A program made the position numbers and the translations under genes. A stretch of DNA of 64,000 nucleotides from Methylotenera_A sp031422335. Its GTDB lineage: Bacteria; Pseudomonadota; Gammaproteobacteria; Burkholderiales; Methylophilaceae. Shown in pieces: positions 16,777 through 24,816 of this stretch. Position 1 is the stretch's first letter, and each line of letters starts with the position of its first letter. The stretch spans positions 1 through 64,000 of the forward strand of contig JANOQW010000009.1 of the NCBI GenBank assembly GCA_031422335.1, given 5' to 3'. The notes under the pieces are model-generated. The model did no database searches. It was not told the origin of the DNA and was given only the letters and a program-made list of their open reading frames with translations.

Positions 16777-18228
16777 ATGTTTAAACCGCGCGCGCTTGTT
16801 TTAGCCACCAGCACACTTTTCTCTTTAGGAGCTTTTGCCGTGACACCTGCCAACTTAATCGAATCCCGCAGTACGCTCGACGACCAACAAAGTGTGGCAG
16901 TGACGATTTACAACCAAGATTTGGCGCTAGTAAAAGATACACGTAAAGTTAATATTAAGGCGGGTTTAAACGCGCTGGCACTACGCGATGTGAGTGCGCA
17001 AATTCGCCCAGAAACTGCCCTGCTACGCAGCATTAACGCGCCTGGTAGCTTAACTTTGCTAGAACAAAATTTTGATTTTGACTTACTTACGCCACAAAAA
17101 ATGCTGGAGAAATACGTGGGTAAAACCGTTGGCATTGTTAAAACCAACCCCGCCACTGGTGTAGAAACAACTGAGCAAGCCACCGTGCTGGCCGCTAACA
17201 ATGGCGTGGTGCTAAAAGTGGGCAACCGCATCGAGACTGGCCTGCCGGGGCGTATTGTGTATGACGATGTGCCAGCTAATCTTCGCGATAGACCAACTCT
17301 AGTGACGCAAATCAACAACAAAGGCACAACTGAGCAAACGGTAGAGTTGAGTTATTTAACTGGCGGTTTGGGCTGGAAAGCTGATTATGTCGCCGAGCTA
17401 AATGACAAAGAAGATAAGCTGGATTTATCGGGTTGGGTTACGCTCACCAACACCAGCGGTGCTAGCTACAAAAACGCAAAATTGCAATTGGTGGCGGGCG
17501 ATGTCAATCGTGTGCAACAAAATATGCGCCCCATGTCCAAAAGCATGCGTGGCGACGTAATGATGGCCGAAGCTGCGGCACCGATGGCAGAGGAAAGCCT
17601 ACTGGAATATCATTTATACACGCTAGACCGCCCCACCAACATTATGGAAGCGCAAACTAAACAAGTCGCACTATTATCTGCCACTGCGGTACCAGTCACT
17701 AAAGAGCTAGTGCTGCGCGGCGCAGATTACTACTATATGGGTCAGTATGGCGAGATCGGCACCAAAATGAAAGTGGGCGTATTTATTGAGTTTGACAACA
17801 AAGAAGCCAGCAAATTGGGCATGCCTTTACCCAAAGGTGTACTGCGCGTGTATAAAAAAGATAGCGGCGGCAACGCACAATTTGTGGGCGAAGACAACAT
17901 TGACCACACGCCAAAAAATGAAAGCGTGCGCCTAAAACTAGGCGAGAGTTTTGATGTAACTGTTGATAAAAAACAAACAGATTTTAAAGTGCTACCACCA
18001 CCCACAAAACGCAATCAGCTATACGAAAGCGCGTTTGAGCTGGTGCTAAAAAATGCTAAAAAACAAAAAACCACGGTCATTGTGCAAGAACCAATTGGTG
18101 GCGATTGGAAAATCATCAATGAAAGCCATCCACACACCAAAGCCAACAGCCACTTAGCAGTGTGGAAAATTGATATTCCAGCAGAAAGCAGCACGACGTT
18201 GACTTATCGTGCGGTAGTTAAGTATTAA
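16777..18228 (+). CDS. Exported DUF4139-domain protein
   Basis: A 483-residue protein with a Sec signal peptide (MFKPRALVLATSTLFSLGAF, cleavage after about residue 21, AFA). The mature part fits DUF4139, a beta-rich domain of unknown function: VAVTIYNQDLALVKDTRKV early, LSYLTGGLGWKADYVAELN in the middle, and repeated beta-strand patterns to the end. A good ribosome site (CTGGAG) precedes the ATG. The extracytoplasmic location is an inference from the signal peptide. A palindromic element lies 28 bp after the stop, where it could terminate transcription. Confidence 0.8.
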   Translation: MFKPRALVLATSTLFSLGAFAVTPANLIESRSTLDDQQSVAVTIYNQDLALVKDTRKVNIKAGLNALALRDVSAQIRPETALLRSINAPGSLTLLEQNFDFDLLTPQKMLEKYVGKTVGIVKTNPATGVETTEQATVLAANNGVVLKVGNRIETGLPGRIVYDDVPANLRDRPTLVTQINNKGTTEQTVELSYLTGGLGWKADYVAELNDKEDKLDLSGWVTLTNTSGASYKNAKLQLVAGDVNRVQQNMRPMSKSMRGDVMMAEAAAPMAEESLLEYHLYTLDRPTNIMEAQTKQVALLSATAVPVTKELVLRGADYYYMGQYGEIGTKMKVGVFIEFDNKEASKLGMPLPKGVLRVYKKDSGGNAQFVGEDNIDHTPKNESVRLKLGESFDVTVDKKQTDFKVLPPPTKRNQLYESAFELVLKNAKKQKTTVIVQEPIGGDWKIINESHPHTKANSHLAVWKIDIPAESSTTLTYRAVVKY

Positions 18229-18255
18229 TTAGCGTTTAAATTAATTTAAAAAAGA

Positions 18256-18292
18256 TGCCCTGCAAGCCAATATCCATAAGCCTTGCAGGGCA
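18256..18292. repeat. 37-bp palindromic element, best-formed copy (intergenic)
   Basis: Arms TGCCCTGCAAGCC and CCTTGCAGGGCA around loop AATATCCATAAG. Flanking AAGA and TCTT (18252-18296) extend the stem. It follows the DUF4139 gene, and TTATTTT after it makes a plausible Rho-independent terminator. Confidence 0.92.
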
Positions 18293-18375
18293 TCTTATTT
18301 TAACATATTTCATTTCTGTCATATCGACGTAGTGATTTAAGCAGGCAATTCGTGTAGCGAATGCTCGCAAAGTCG

Positions 18376-18432
18376 GTATCCAGTGACGTTAAATCTTAAA
18401 GACACTGGATTCCGATTTACATCGGAATGACG
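18376..18432. repeat. Degenerate dRS3-like repeat
   Basis: CCAGTG and CACTGG flank a short spacer, followed by ATTCCGAT-TTAC-ATCGGAAT and GACGG. This is the ATTCC...GGAAT-GACG pattern seen more perfectly at 20397-20512. It lies just upstream of the methyltransferase gene. Confidence 0.6.
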
Positions 18433-18454
18433 GCTTGTGAGATAGAATAGCGCC

Positions 18455-19189
18455 ATGACAATCAACACCTCTTTCGGTATTCTTTACTTAATCCCCGTCA
18501 CCTTGGGCGACGACAATATTGCTGCGCTGCTACCAGCAAGCTTGCCGCCCAATGTCATCGCCACCGCCCAAAAACTCGAGCATTTTGTAGTGGAAACTGA
18601 GAAACCTGCGCGCCAATTTTTAAGCGCCATCAAAACCGCCAAACCTGTGCGCGAACTTAACTTAAACTTGCTAAACGAACACACGCTAGATAAAGACGTA
18701 GCTGCGCTATTAGCACCCCTATTGGCAGGCAAAGATATTGGTTTAATGTCTGACGCAGGCTGCCCAGGCATCGCCGACCCAGGCGCAAAGCTAGTCGCAC
18801 TTGCGCATCAAAAAGGCATAAGAGTTGTGCCATTTGTCGGCCCAAGTTCGATTTTATTAAGCTTAATTGCAAGCGGTTTAAATGGTCAGCAATTTGCATT
18901 TTTGGGTTATTTACCAGTGGACAAACAAGCACGCAATTTGAAATTGAAAGAAATCGAAAAACGTTCGCAAACCCACAGCGAGACGCAAATTTTTATCGAA
19001 ACGCCTTATAGAAATCAACAGATGCTAGAAGCAATTTTAAACACATGTAGCCCTGCAACCCGCATCTGCATTGCCTCGCAGGTCAGCTTGCCAGATGAAA
19101 TGATAGCGACAAAAACTGTGAATCAATGGAAACAAAGCGCGTTGCCTGATTTAAATAAAAAACCGACGGTGTTTTTACTGCTGACTTAA
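18455..19189 (+). CDS. RsmI-like SAM-dependent methyltransferase (tetrapyrrole methylase fold)
   Basis: A 244-residue class III methyltransferase related to RsmI, which 2'-O-methylates C1402 of 16S rRNA. FGILYLIPVTLGDDN at the N-terminus, GLMSDAGCPGIADPGAKLV and VPFVGPSSILLSLIASGL are typical of the shorter RsmI-like branch common in betaproteobacteria next to maf. The true substrate is not determinable here; the classical RsmI is longer. Residues 199-211 (S-P-A-T-R-I-C-I-A-S-Q-V-S) are encoded by DNA matching the palindromic element, in the same frame as in the R-M enzyme. Confidence 0.85.
   Translation: MTINTSFGILYLIPVTLGDDNIAALLPASLPPNVIATAQKLEHFVVETEKPARQFLSAIKTAKPVRELNLNLLNEHTLDKDVAALLAPLLAGKDIGLMSDAGCPGIADPGAKLVALAHQKGIRVVPFVGPSSILLSLIASGLNGQQFAFLGYLPVDKQARNLKLKEIEKRSQTHSETQIFIETPYRNQQMLEAILNTCSPATRICIASQVSLPDEMIATKTVNQWKQSALPDLNKKPTVFLLLT
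19049..19085. repeat. Palindromic-element-like sequence inside the RsmI-like gene, in frame
   Basis: Arm AGCCCTGCAACCC is nearly perfect, the loop is GCATCTGCATT, and arm GCCTCGCAGGTCA differs at a few positions. Size is exactly 37 bp. It is translated in the frame seen in copy 2 (P-A-T-R-x-x-I-x-S-Q). Confidence 0.7.
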
Positions 19190-19233
19190 ACTATATATAA
19201 TGTTGCTGCATTTTTAATAAGAAAAGAATTTAA

Positions 19234-19758
19234 ATGAAAACCATAACCTTAATACTAGCAATAGTTTTTTTATTTGCTGCTTGCTCAACTCTGCCCCCTG
19301 ATCCACCACTAAGTCAAGAACAAATTCAAACAAAAAAAGATAATCTTGCTAGGGCATTTATATACTTCGCCAATAAAAGAATGGTTATTGTTGATGGTGA
19401 CTCTAGTTTTGATGAGTTTGAAATAAGGCCTCTAGATGACGGCGTGTCGGCTGATTACATCTTTTATAAGGTCAATAAAAATAAAGAATTTAAATATACT
19501 TTAAACAACTGTAAGGGGGGCATGGAAGTTAATGCCCAGTATTTACATTGTGATTTGCGTGACAAATATGAAGATAATGCTGGAGGTGTCTATCTTCATG
19601 TTGATGCTCTGGACGAAACATGGAAAGACGGCAGAATTATTCCAACACATAAAACAGTTAAGGCAAAAAAAGGGGATATAATAATACGTGTTTCCGATTT
19701 ATATAGGAATACATCTATTGGCTATACAGAATTCGCAGTTGTTAAATTTAAAAATTAA
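19234..19758 (+). CDS. Hypothetical lipoprotein
   Basis: A 174-residue protein with a lipoprotein signal peptide: a hydrophobic stretch ending FAACSTLPPDPP, so Cys17 would be lipidated and the protein anchored to a membrane facing the periplasm. I recognise no domain in the rest, which is rich in charged residues and beta-prone segments. Base composition is visibly more AT-rich than its neighbours, so recent acquisition is possible. It converges on rnhB with one base between the stops. Confidence 0.7.
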   Translation: MKTITLILAIVFLFAACSTLPPDPPLSQEQIQTKKDNLARAFIYFANKRMVIVDGDSSFDEFEIRPLDDGVSADYIFYKVNKNKEFKYTLNNCKGGMEVNAQYLHCDLRDKYEDNAGGVYLHVDALDETWKDGRIIPTHKTVKAKKGDIIIRVSDLYRNTSIGYTEFAVVKFKN

Positions 19759-19759
19759 G

Positions 19760-20353
19760 TTAGCGCCCCTCTAATTTTTTTACTGGCGCATAACTCAAGC
19801 GGTGTTGCGGACAAATGCCATGTGCCTGCAAAGCCAATAGATGCGCGGGGCTTGGGTAACCTTTGTGTTTAGCAAAACCGTATTGCGGGTATTGTTTATC
19901 TAATTCATACAACTCTGCATCCCGCGCGACTTTTGCTAAAATAGAGGCGGCTGAAATGGCTTGTACTTTGCTGTCGCCCTTCACAATCGCTTCGCACGGC
20001 AAGCTTATTTTTGGGCATTTGTTGCCATCTACTTGAACTAATATTTCACCCATATCTGTTGTAATATTAAATTGTGCCTGCATAGCCTCTATGGCGCGCT
20101 TCATGGCGAGTAAACTAGCCTGAAGTATATTGATTTCATCGATTTCTTCACAGGTGCAACTGGCAATGCCCCACGCCAGCGCTTTGGCTTTAATTTCTGC
20201 GCTTAAAAAATCACGTTTTTTCTCAGAAAGTTTTTTAGAATCGGCCAAACCTTCAATTGGATTATTCACATCTAATATCACGGCAGCTGCATACACGCTG
20301 CCAGCTAAGGGGCCTCGCCCTGCTTCGTCTACGCCACATATAAGCAAGCTCAT
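19760..20353 (-). CDS. rnhB: Ribonuclease HII
   Basis: Removes ribonucleotides from DNA and RNA from RNA-DNA hybrids. A 197-residue protein whose active-site block GVDEAGRGPLAGSV carries the adjacent Asp and Glu; VQVDGNKCP and ISAASILAKVARDAE supply the remaining acidic residues. It is the last gene of the envelope superoperon, downstream of lpxB. The 226-bp gap to lpxB holds an 8-bp hairpin (20363-20385) and an inverted pair of dRS3-like repeats, so it may be transcribed separately. Confidence 0.97.
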   Translation of the reverse strand: MSLLICGVDEAGRGPLAGSVYAAAVILDVNNPIEGLADSKKLSEKKRDFLSAEIKAKALAWGIASCTCEEIDEINILQASLLAMKRAIEAMQAQFNITTDMGEILVQVDGNKCPKISLPCEAIVKGDSKVQAISAASILAKVARDAELYELDKQYPQYGFAKHKGYPSPAHLLALQAHGICPQHRLSYAPVKKLEGR

Positions 20354-20362
20354 TACTTTTCA

Positions 20363-20385
20363 CCCTCTCCCATCAAAGGAGAGGG
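20363..20385. repeat. Short hairpin in the rnhB leader
   Basis: CCCTCTCC, loop CATCAAA, GGAGAGGG: a perfect 8-bp stem just upstream of the rnhB start, next to the dRS3-like pair. Whether it regulates rnhB or belongs to the repeat is unclear. Confidence 0.5.
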
Positions 20386-20396
20386 GATTCTCGCGC

Positions 20397-20512
20397 TTCG
20401 TCATTCCCGCGTAGGCGGGAATCCAGACAAGGTGAAGGTTAGTATGACGACCGATTGAAACAAAGCTAGGCATGTGGTTTACCTGGATTCCCGCCTGCGC
20501 GGGAATGACGAA
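20397..20512. repeat. Inverted pair of dRS3-type repeats (ATTCCC-N8-GGGAAT)
   Basis: Two 20-bp units of the pattern ATTCCC-N8-GGGAAT, at 20403-20422 and 20487-20506, face each other. Outside is TTCGTC/GACGAA and inside CCAG/CTGG, so the 116-bp segment is a large inverted repeat with a 60-bp unique core. Neisserial dRS3 repeats share this formula. Confidence 0.85.
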
Positions 20513-20579
20513 TTTTTTGGTGGCTATATAGTGATTTAAAGTTGTCATTTAAACTACACTTTAGTTTGCACAAAACCAA

Positions 20580-21773
20580 CTACAAATAGCCTAATACAAC
20601 AGCCGCGGCCTTTTTAGCGCTATTTTGCCTTAAGCTTTTGTGGATGCTGGTAAACTCCTGCTCGATTTCTTTAATGCGGGTTTTATCTACCAACAATAAA
20701 GAAACGGCATCAGCCAGTTTTTGTGGTGTAGCCTCTTTTTGCAGTAGCTCTGGCACTACAAATTTACCCGCTAAAATATTGGGTAATCCGACATACGGCA
20801 AATAATTCATGCGCTTTAATATCCACCAGCTAAGTGTTGGCATGCGGTAGGTAATCACCATCGGGCGTTTAAGCAGCGCCGCCTCTAGCGTGGCGGTACC
20901 AGAAGCCACCAGCACCACATCGGCAGCCTCCATCGCATCGTGCGCATGACCAAATAAAATATCGAGATGCAAATGCGGTGCATTTAAATGCTCTGCATCT
21001 ACTTTATCTTGAAGATTTTTGTCTGTATGCATTTTTTCTTGCAAGTTTTTATATAGCGCTTGCTCAAAAATCTGCCTAGTTTCGCGCGTAATCAGTGGCA
21101 CTAAAAACTGCGTGTTTTGATTCTCTTGGTGAATAATAAGTGCAGTTTTAACAAATAAATCAGCATGTTGGCGCACTTCAGATTGGCGGCTGCCCGGCAA
21201 CATGGCGACAATAAACTTGCCATTTTCAATCTTAAGTAAGTCGCGCGCGGCTTGTTTATTAGGCTTCAGCGATATTTCATCGGCCAGCGGATGGCCAATA
21301 AAGGTGACTGGCACGCCTGCTTTTTCATAAAGCGCAGGCTCAAAAGGAAACAGCGCCAACACATGCGATACAGCACGTTTTATTTTAGCCATGCGTCCGC
21401 CACGCCACGCCCAAATAGAGGGGCTAACATAATGAATGGCTGGGATGCCACGCTTTTTAAGTTGACGCTCTAACCAAAAATTAAAATCTGGTGCATCTAC
21501 ACCAATAAAAATATCAGGCTTTTCAGCCAACAATTGTTTGAGTAAGCTTTTGCGCAGCTTTAGCAGGCCGTATAAATGCGTTAGTACTTCTATATAGCCG
21601 CGTACCGACAGTTTTTCGATGGGGAATAATGATATTGCGCCTTCGGCCTGCATTTTAGGCCCCGCGATGCCAATAAAGGTTAAATCGCTACGTTGCGCTT
21701 TAAGCGCACGCATCAAATGACAACCCAGCAAGTCCCCAGAAGCCTCGCCGGCTACTATTGCGATTTTTGGCAT
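20580..21773 (-). CDS. lpxB: Lipid-A-disaccharide synthase
   Basis: A GT19 glycosyltransferase that joins UDP-2,3-diacylglucosamine and lipid X to form the lipid A disaccharide at the inner membrane. The 397-residue protein begins IAIVAGEASGDLLG and carries SPSIWAWRGGR, LFPFEPALYEKAGVPVTFIGHPLAD and the donor-site block VASGTATLEAALLKRPMV. It lies 17 bp after lpxA in the standard lpxD-fabZ-lpxA-lpxB order. Confidence 0.98.
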   Translation of the reverse strand: MPKIAIVAGEASGDLLGCHLMRALKAQRSDLTFIGIAGPKMQAEGAISLFPIEKLSVRGYIEVLTHLYGLLKLRKSLLKQLLAEKPDIFIGVDAPDFNFWLERQLKKRGIPAIHYVSPSIWAWRGGRMAKIKRAVSHVLALFPFEPALYEKAGVPVTFIGHPLADEISLKPNKQAARDLLKIENGKFIVAMLPGSRQSEVRQHADLFVKTALIIHQENQNTQFLVPLITRETRQIFEQALYKNLQEKMHTDKNLQDKVDAEHLNAPHLHLDILFGHAHDAMEAADVVLVASGTATLEAALLKRPMVITYRMPTLSWWILKRMNYLPYVGLPNILAGKFVVPELLQKEATPQKLADAVSLLLVDKTRIKEIEQEFTSIHKSLRQNSAKKAAAVVLGYL

Positions 21774-21790
21774 ACCACTTCTTAAAAAAT

Positions 21791-22585
21791 TTAGCGGATG
21801 ATTCCGCGGGTGCTGCTTGTTAAAAATTCAGTGAGTAATTGAATTTGTTTGCAGCTTTTTTGCATCTCGGCCAACTCTAGTTTGGCTTCTTCTAAGGTTA
21901 AACTATTGCGATATAACGCTTTGTAAGCGCGTTTAATTTGTAGGATGGTATCTACATCAAAGCCACGCCGTTTTAGGCCTTCTGCGTTGATGCCATGCGG
22001 CTGCGCGTCATAACCAGAGGCAGTCACGTAAGGCGGAATATCTTTAAACACTACCGAGCCCACCGCAGTAATCACATGCGCACCAATTTTACAGAATTGA
22101 TGAATCAGCGTAAAACCGCCCAAAATGGCGTAATCGTGAATATCCACGTGCCCTGCCAGCGAACTGTTATTGGCCATAATGGTGTTGTTACCAATGGTGC
22201 AATCGTGCGCAATATGCACGTAGGCCATAATCCAGTTATCGTTGCCGATTTTGGTGACGCCTTTGTCTTGAATGGTGCCGCGATTAAAGGTACAAAACTC
22301 ACGAATGGTATTGTTATCGCCAATTTCTAAAGTAGTTGGTTCGCCAGCGTATTTTTTATCTTGCGGTTGCTCACCCAGTGAAGAAAACTGAAAAATTTGA
22401 TTGTTTTTGCCAATAATCGTGGGGCCTTTTAGCACCACATGACTGCCAATGCGCGTGCCTGCACCTACTTTTACACCTGCACCGATGGTGGTGAAAGCAC
22501 CAACCTCGACACTAGAGTCTAGTTCGGCTTTTGGGTCAATAATAGCGTTTGGATGTATATTTGAATGAATTTTTACTGATGACAT
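21791..22585 (-). CDS. lpxA: UDP-N-acetylglucosamine acyltransferase
   Basis: Catalyses the first acylation of lipid A synthesis. A 264-residue left-handed beta-helix made of hexapeptide repeats starts at IHPNAIIDPKAEL. The catalytic His lies in SSLAGHVDIHDYAILGG, followed by the signature IHQFCKIGAH and the C-terminal helical domain. It is flanked by fabZ and lpxB as expected. Confidence 0.98.
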   Translation of the reverse strand: MSSVKIHSNIHPNAIIDPKAELDSSVEVGAFTTIGAGVKVGAGTRIGSHVVLKGPTIIGKNNQIFQFSSLGEQPQDKKYAGEPTTLEIGDNNTIREFCTFNRGTIQDKGVTKIGNDNWIMAYVHIAHDCTIGNNTIMANNSSLAGHVDIHDYAILGGFTLIHQFCKIGAHVITAVGSVVFKDIPPYVTASGYDAQPHGINAEGLKRRGFDVDTILQIKRAYKALYRNSLTLEEAKLELAEMQKSCKQIQLLTEFLTSSTRGIIR

Positions 22586-22634
22586 ACCTAATTTTATACT
22601 TTAGTTTATAGTTTTAATTATTTGTTTATTATCG

Positions 22635-23102
22635 TTATTTTTTCTCAATTGCTTTTAAAATACACATCATGCTAGCTTCTGCCACTACCGTGCCTTCCAC
22701 CGTTGCCACGCCTGTATATTTCCAAATACCTTTTAAAATACGGTCAATTTTTACATTTAAAATAATCTGATCGCCAGGTGACACAGGTTTTTTGAAACGG
22801 GCGCTGTCGATACCAGCAAAATAGTAGACAGAATCATCGCTAGGTTTAACACCCATGGTTTTGAATGACAGGATTGCAGCCGCCTGCGCCATCGCCTCTA
22901 CAATCAACACACCCGGCATCACGGGATGATAGGGAAAATGCCCAGGGAAAAATGGCTCATTCACACTCACGTTTTTAAGCGCAGTAATTTCTTTGCCAAT
23001 CTCCATCGAAATCACGCGATCGATCAACACAAACGGGTAGCGATGCGGTAGATGATCGAGTATTTCGTGAATATCCATACTGGTAGATGCAATATCTGTC
23101 AT
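22635..23102 (-). CDS. fabZ: 3-hydroxyacyl-ACP dehydratase FabZ
   Basis: A hotdog-fold dehydratase of fatty-acid elongation that competes with LpxA/LpxD for 3-hydroxyacyl-ACP. Catalytic His and Glu are in FFPGHFPYHPVMPGVLIVEAMAQ. The N-terminal ILDHLPHRYPFVLIDRV is canonical. A second in-frame ATG (MDIHEIL) eight codons in is a possible start; I kept the first because AGAGA lies just upstream. Its place between lpxD and lpxA is conserved. Confidence 0.97.
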   Translation of the reverse strand: MTDIASTSMDIHEILDHLPHRYPFVLIDRVISMEIGKEITALKNVSVNEPFFPGHFPYHPVMPGVLIVEAMAQAAAILSFKTMGVKPSDDSVYYFAGIDSARFKKPVSPGDQIILNVKIDRILKGIWKYTGVATVEGTVVAEASMMCILKAIEKK

Positions 23103-23112
23103 TTTAGATTCT

Positions 23113-24183
23113 CTATGTTTTTTTATCAGCAGTCAGTATTGCAACCATCTGCTCTAAGGCTTTTATTTTATCTGTTAATTGGCTCAGATGGGGACTTAAG
23201 TGGCGAATATTTGCAGCCGTTTTTAACCAATCTTCATGCGCTTGCGATGGCATGAGCGCAGTATAAGTGCCTGCCTTGTGTATAGAGCGCATAATCATGC
23301 TTCCTGGTGAAATAGTCACGTCATCAGCAATCGTCAAATGTCCTAAAATCATGGCTGCCCCACCAATTTTACAACGCTTACCAACAACTGCACTGCCAGC
23401 AATACCTGTGCAGCCTGCAATTACCGTATGCGCACCGATGCGGCAATTGTGGGCGATTTGCACAAGGTTATCTAATTTAACACCCTCTTCTATCACCGTA
23501 TCATCAATGGCACCACGGTCTATGGTGGTGTTTGCACCAATATCAACAAAGTCTTGAATAATTACTCGGCCCACTTGTGGAATTTTTACCCAGCACTTGG
23601 TTTGTTTGGTATTTGTTTCTTCGGCATAGCCAAACCCATCGTTACCAATCACACAACCAGAAAATAAATGGCAACTTTTGCCTATTTGCGAGCCATGTTT
23701 AATGGTGACATTGGCTTCTAAAACAGTGTTATCTGCAATGCTAGTATTGCGCTCTAACACGCTGCCAGCGCCTATAGTGACATGCTCACCAAGGATGACA
23801 TTAGCATCAATCGTGACATGCGCGGCTATGCTGCAGCTAACAGGCACTTTGACTGAAGCATGAATAGCAGCACTTGAATGAATGCCTTTCGCGGGCAGAT
23901 ATTCGGGGCTTAATAAGGCTGACACCTTAGCAAAGTAGGCATAAGGATTATCTGTGATAATTTTAGGTAAATCAGTTAAGTCTGCATGCTCAGGCCTAAT
24001 AATGACGGCGCTTGCAGCTGTGTTTGTTAGTTGCGCTTTATATTTGGCATCATTAAAAAAAGCAATGGCGCCAACTTGTGCCAGCGCCAACGAACCTACG
24101 CGCGTAATATGCGCTTCTGAATTAGCTGATACTAAACCACCGAGTTGTTTGGCAATTTGTTGTAGCGATAAATGTGTCTGCAT
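23113..24183 (-). CDS. lpxD: UDP-3-O-acylglucosamine N-acyltransferase
   Basis: The third step of lipid A synthesis: N-acylation of UDP-3-O-acylglucosamine. The 356-residue protein has an N-terminal uridine-binding domain and a long hexapeptide beta-helix. The catalytic His is in DNLVQIAHNCRIGAH, followed by GCTGIAGSAVVG. The C-terminal helix (ALEQMVAIL) fits trimer formation. It begins 38 bp after skp and is followed by fabZ. Confidence 0.97.
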   Translation of the reverse strand: MQTHLSLQQIAKQLGGLVSANSEAHITRVGSLALAQVGAIAFFNDAKYKAQLTNTAASAVIIRPEHADLTDLPKIITDNPYAYFAKVSALLSPEYLPAKGIHSSAAIHASVKVPVSCSIAAHVTIDANVILGEHVTIGAGSVLERNTSIADNTVLEANVTIKHGSQIGKSCHLFSGCVIGNDGFGYAEETNTKQTKCWVKIPQVGRVIIQDFVDIGANTTIDRGAIDDTVIEEGVKLDNLVQIAHNCRIGAHTVIAGCTGIAGSAVVGKRCKIGGAAMILGHLTIADDVTISPGSMIMRSIHKAGTYTALMPSQAHEDWLKTAANIRHLSPHLSQLTDKIKALEQMVAILTADKKT

Positions 24184-24221
24184 AAGGGCTTTTCATACTG
24201 CTGACATAACAATTTACAGTA

Positions 24222-24722
24222 CTATTTTTTACCGAGAAGTTTTAATACTTTGTCGGTAATATCAATCTTTTTGCTGGCATAAGCTACGCCACCATACACC
24301 ACTAAATCATAGCCATCGGCTTCAGAAACAGTCTGTACCGCTTTATTAATGCGGTCTTGCAGGCTAGAAAGCTCTTCATTTTTACGTAAATTAATATCTT
24401 CACGCAATTCGCGTTGTTTGCGCTGCAACTCAATTTTTAAATTAGAAACATCACGTTCTTTATTGCGTCTATCTGTTTCAGAAATCGTAAGCCTATCTTT
24501 ATCGAGTAATGTCTCAACATCACGAATTTGCTTTTGCATGCGGTCTAATTCTTGCGATTTTGGGCCAAATTCACGCTCTAATTTTTTACCACTTTCGGCG
24601 GTTTGTGGCGCTTCTTGTAAGATTTTATCCACTTGCACATAGCCAATCTTAAGCTCGGCAGCGTTTAAGCTGGCCGAAAACAAGCAAGCTATTAGCCATA
24701 AAATCTTAGATTGAAAATTCAA
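24222..24722 (-). CDS. skp: Periplasmic chaperone Skp/OmpH
   Basis: A 166-residue periplasmic chaperone for unfolded outer-membrane proteins. It has a signal peptide (LIACLFSASLNA), KIGYVQVDKILQEAPQ and a long charged coiled coil rich in Lys, Arg and Glu that forms the tentacles of the trimer. The start codon is TTG at 24720-24722, chosen because AAAGGA sits six bases upstream and the nearby ATG is out of frame. The gene follows bamA, whose product accepts Skp clients. Confidence 0.95.
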   Translation of the reverse strand: MNFQSKILWLIACLFSASLNAAELKIGYVQVDKILQEAPQTAESGKKLEREFGPKSQELDRMQKQIRDVETLLDKDRLTISETDRRNKERDVSNLKIELQRKQRELREDINLRKNEELSSLQDRINKAVQTVSEADGYDLVVYGGVAYASKKIDITDKVLKLLGKK

Positions 24723-24816
24723 TTGTCATCCTTTTACTATCTACAGCAAACTCACTGTACGTTAATTCTACTATTAAATTTAACACAAACTACACAATAA
24801 TATTAAAACAAGCTAA

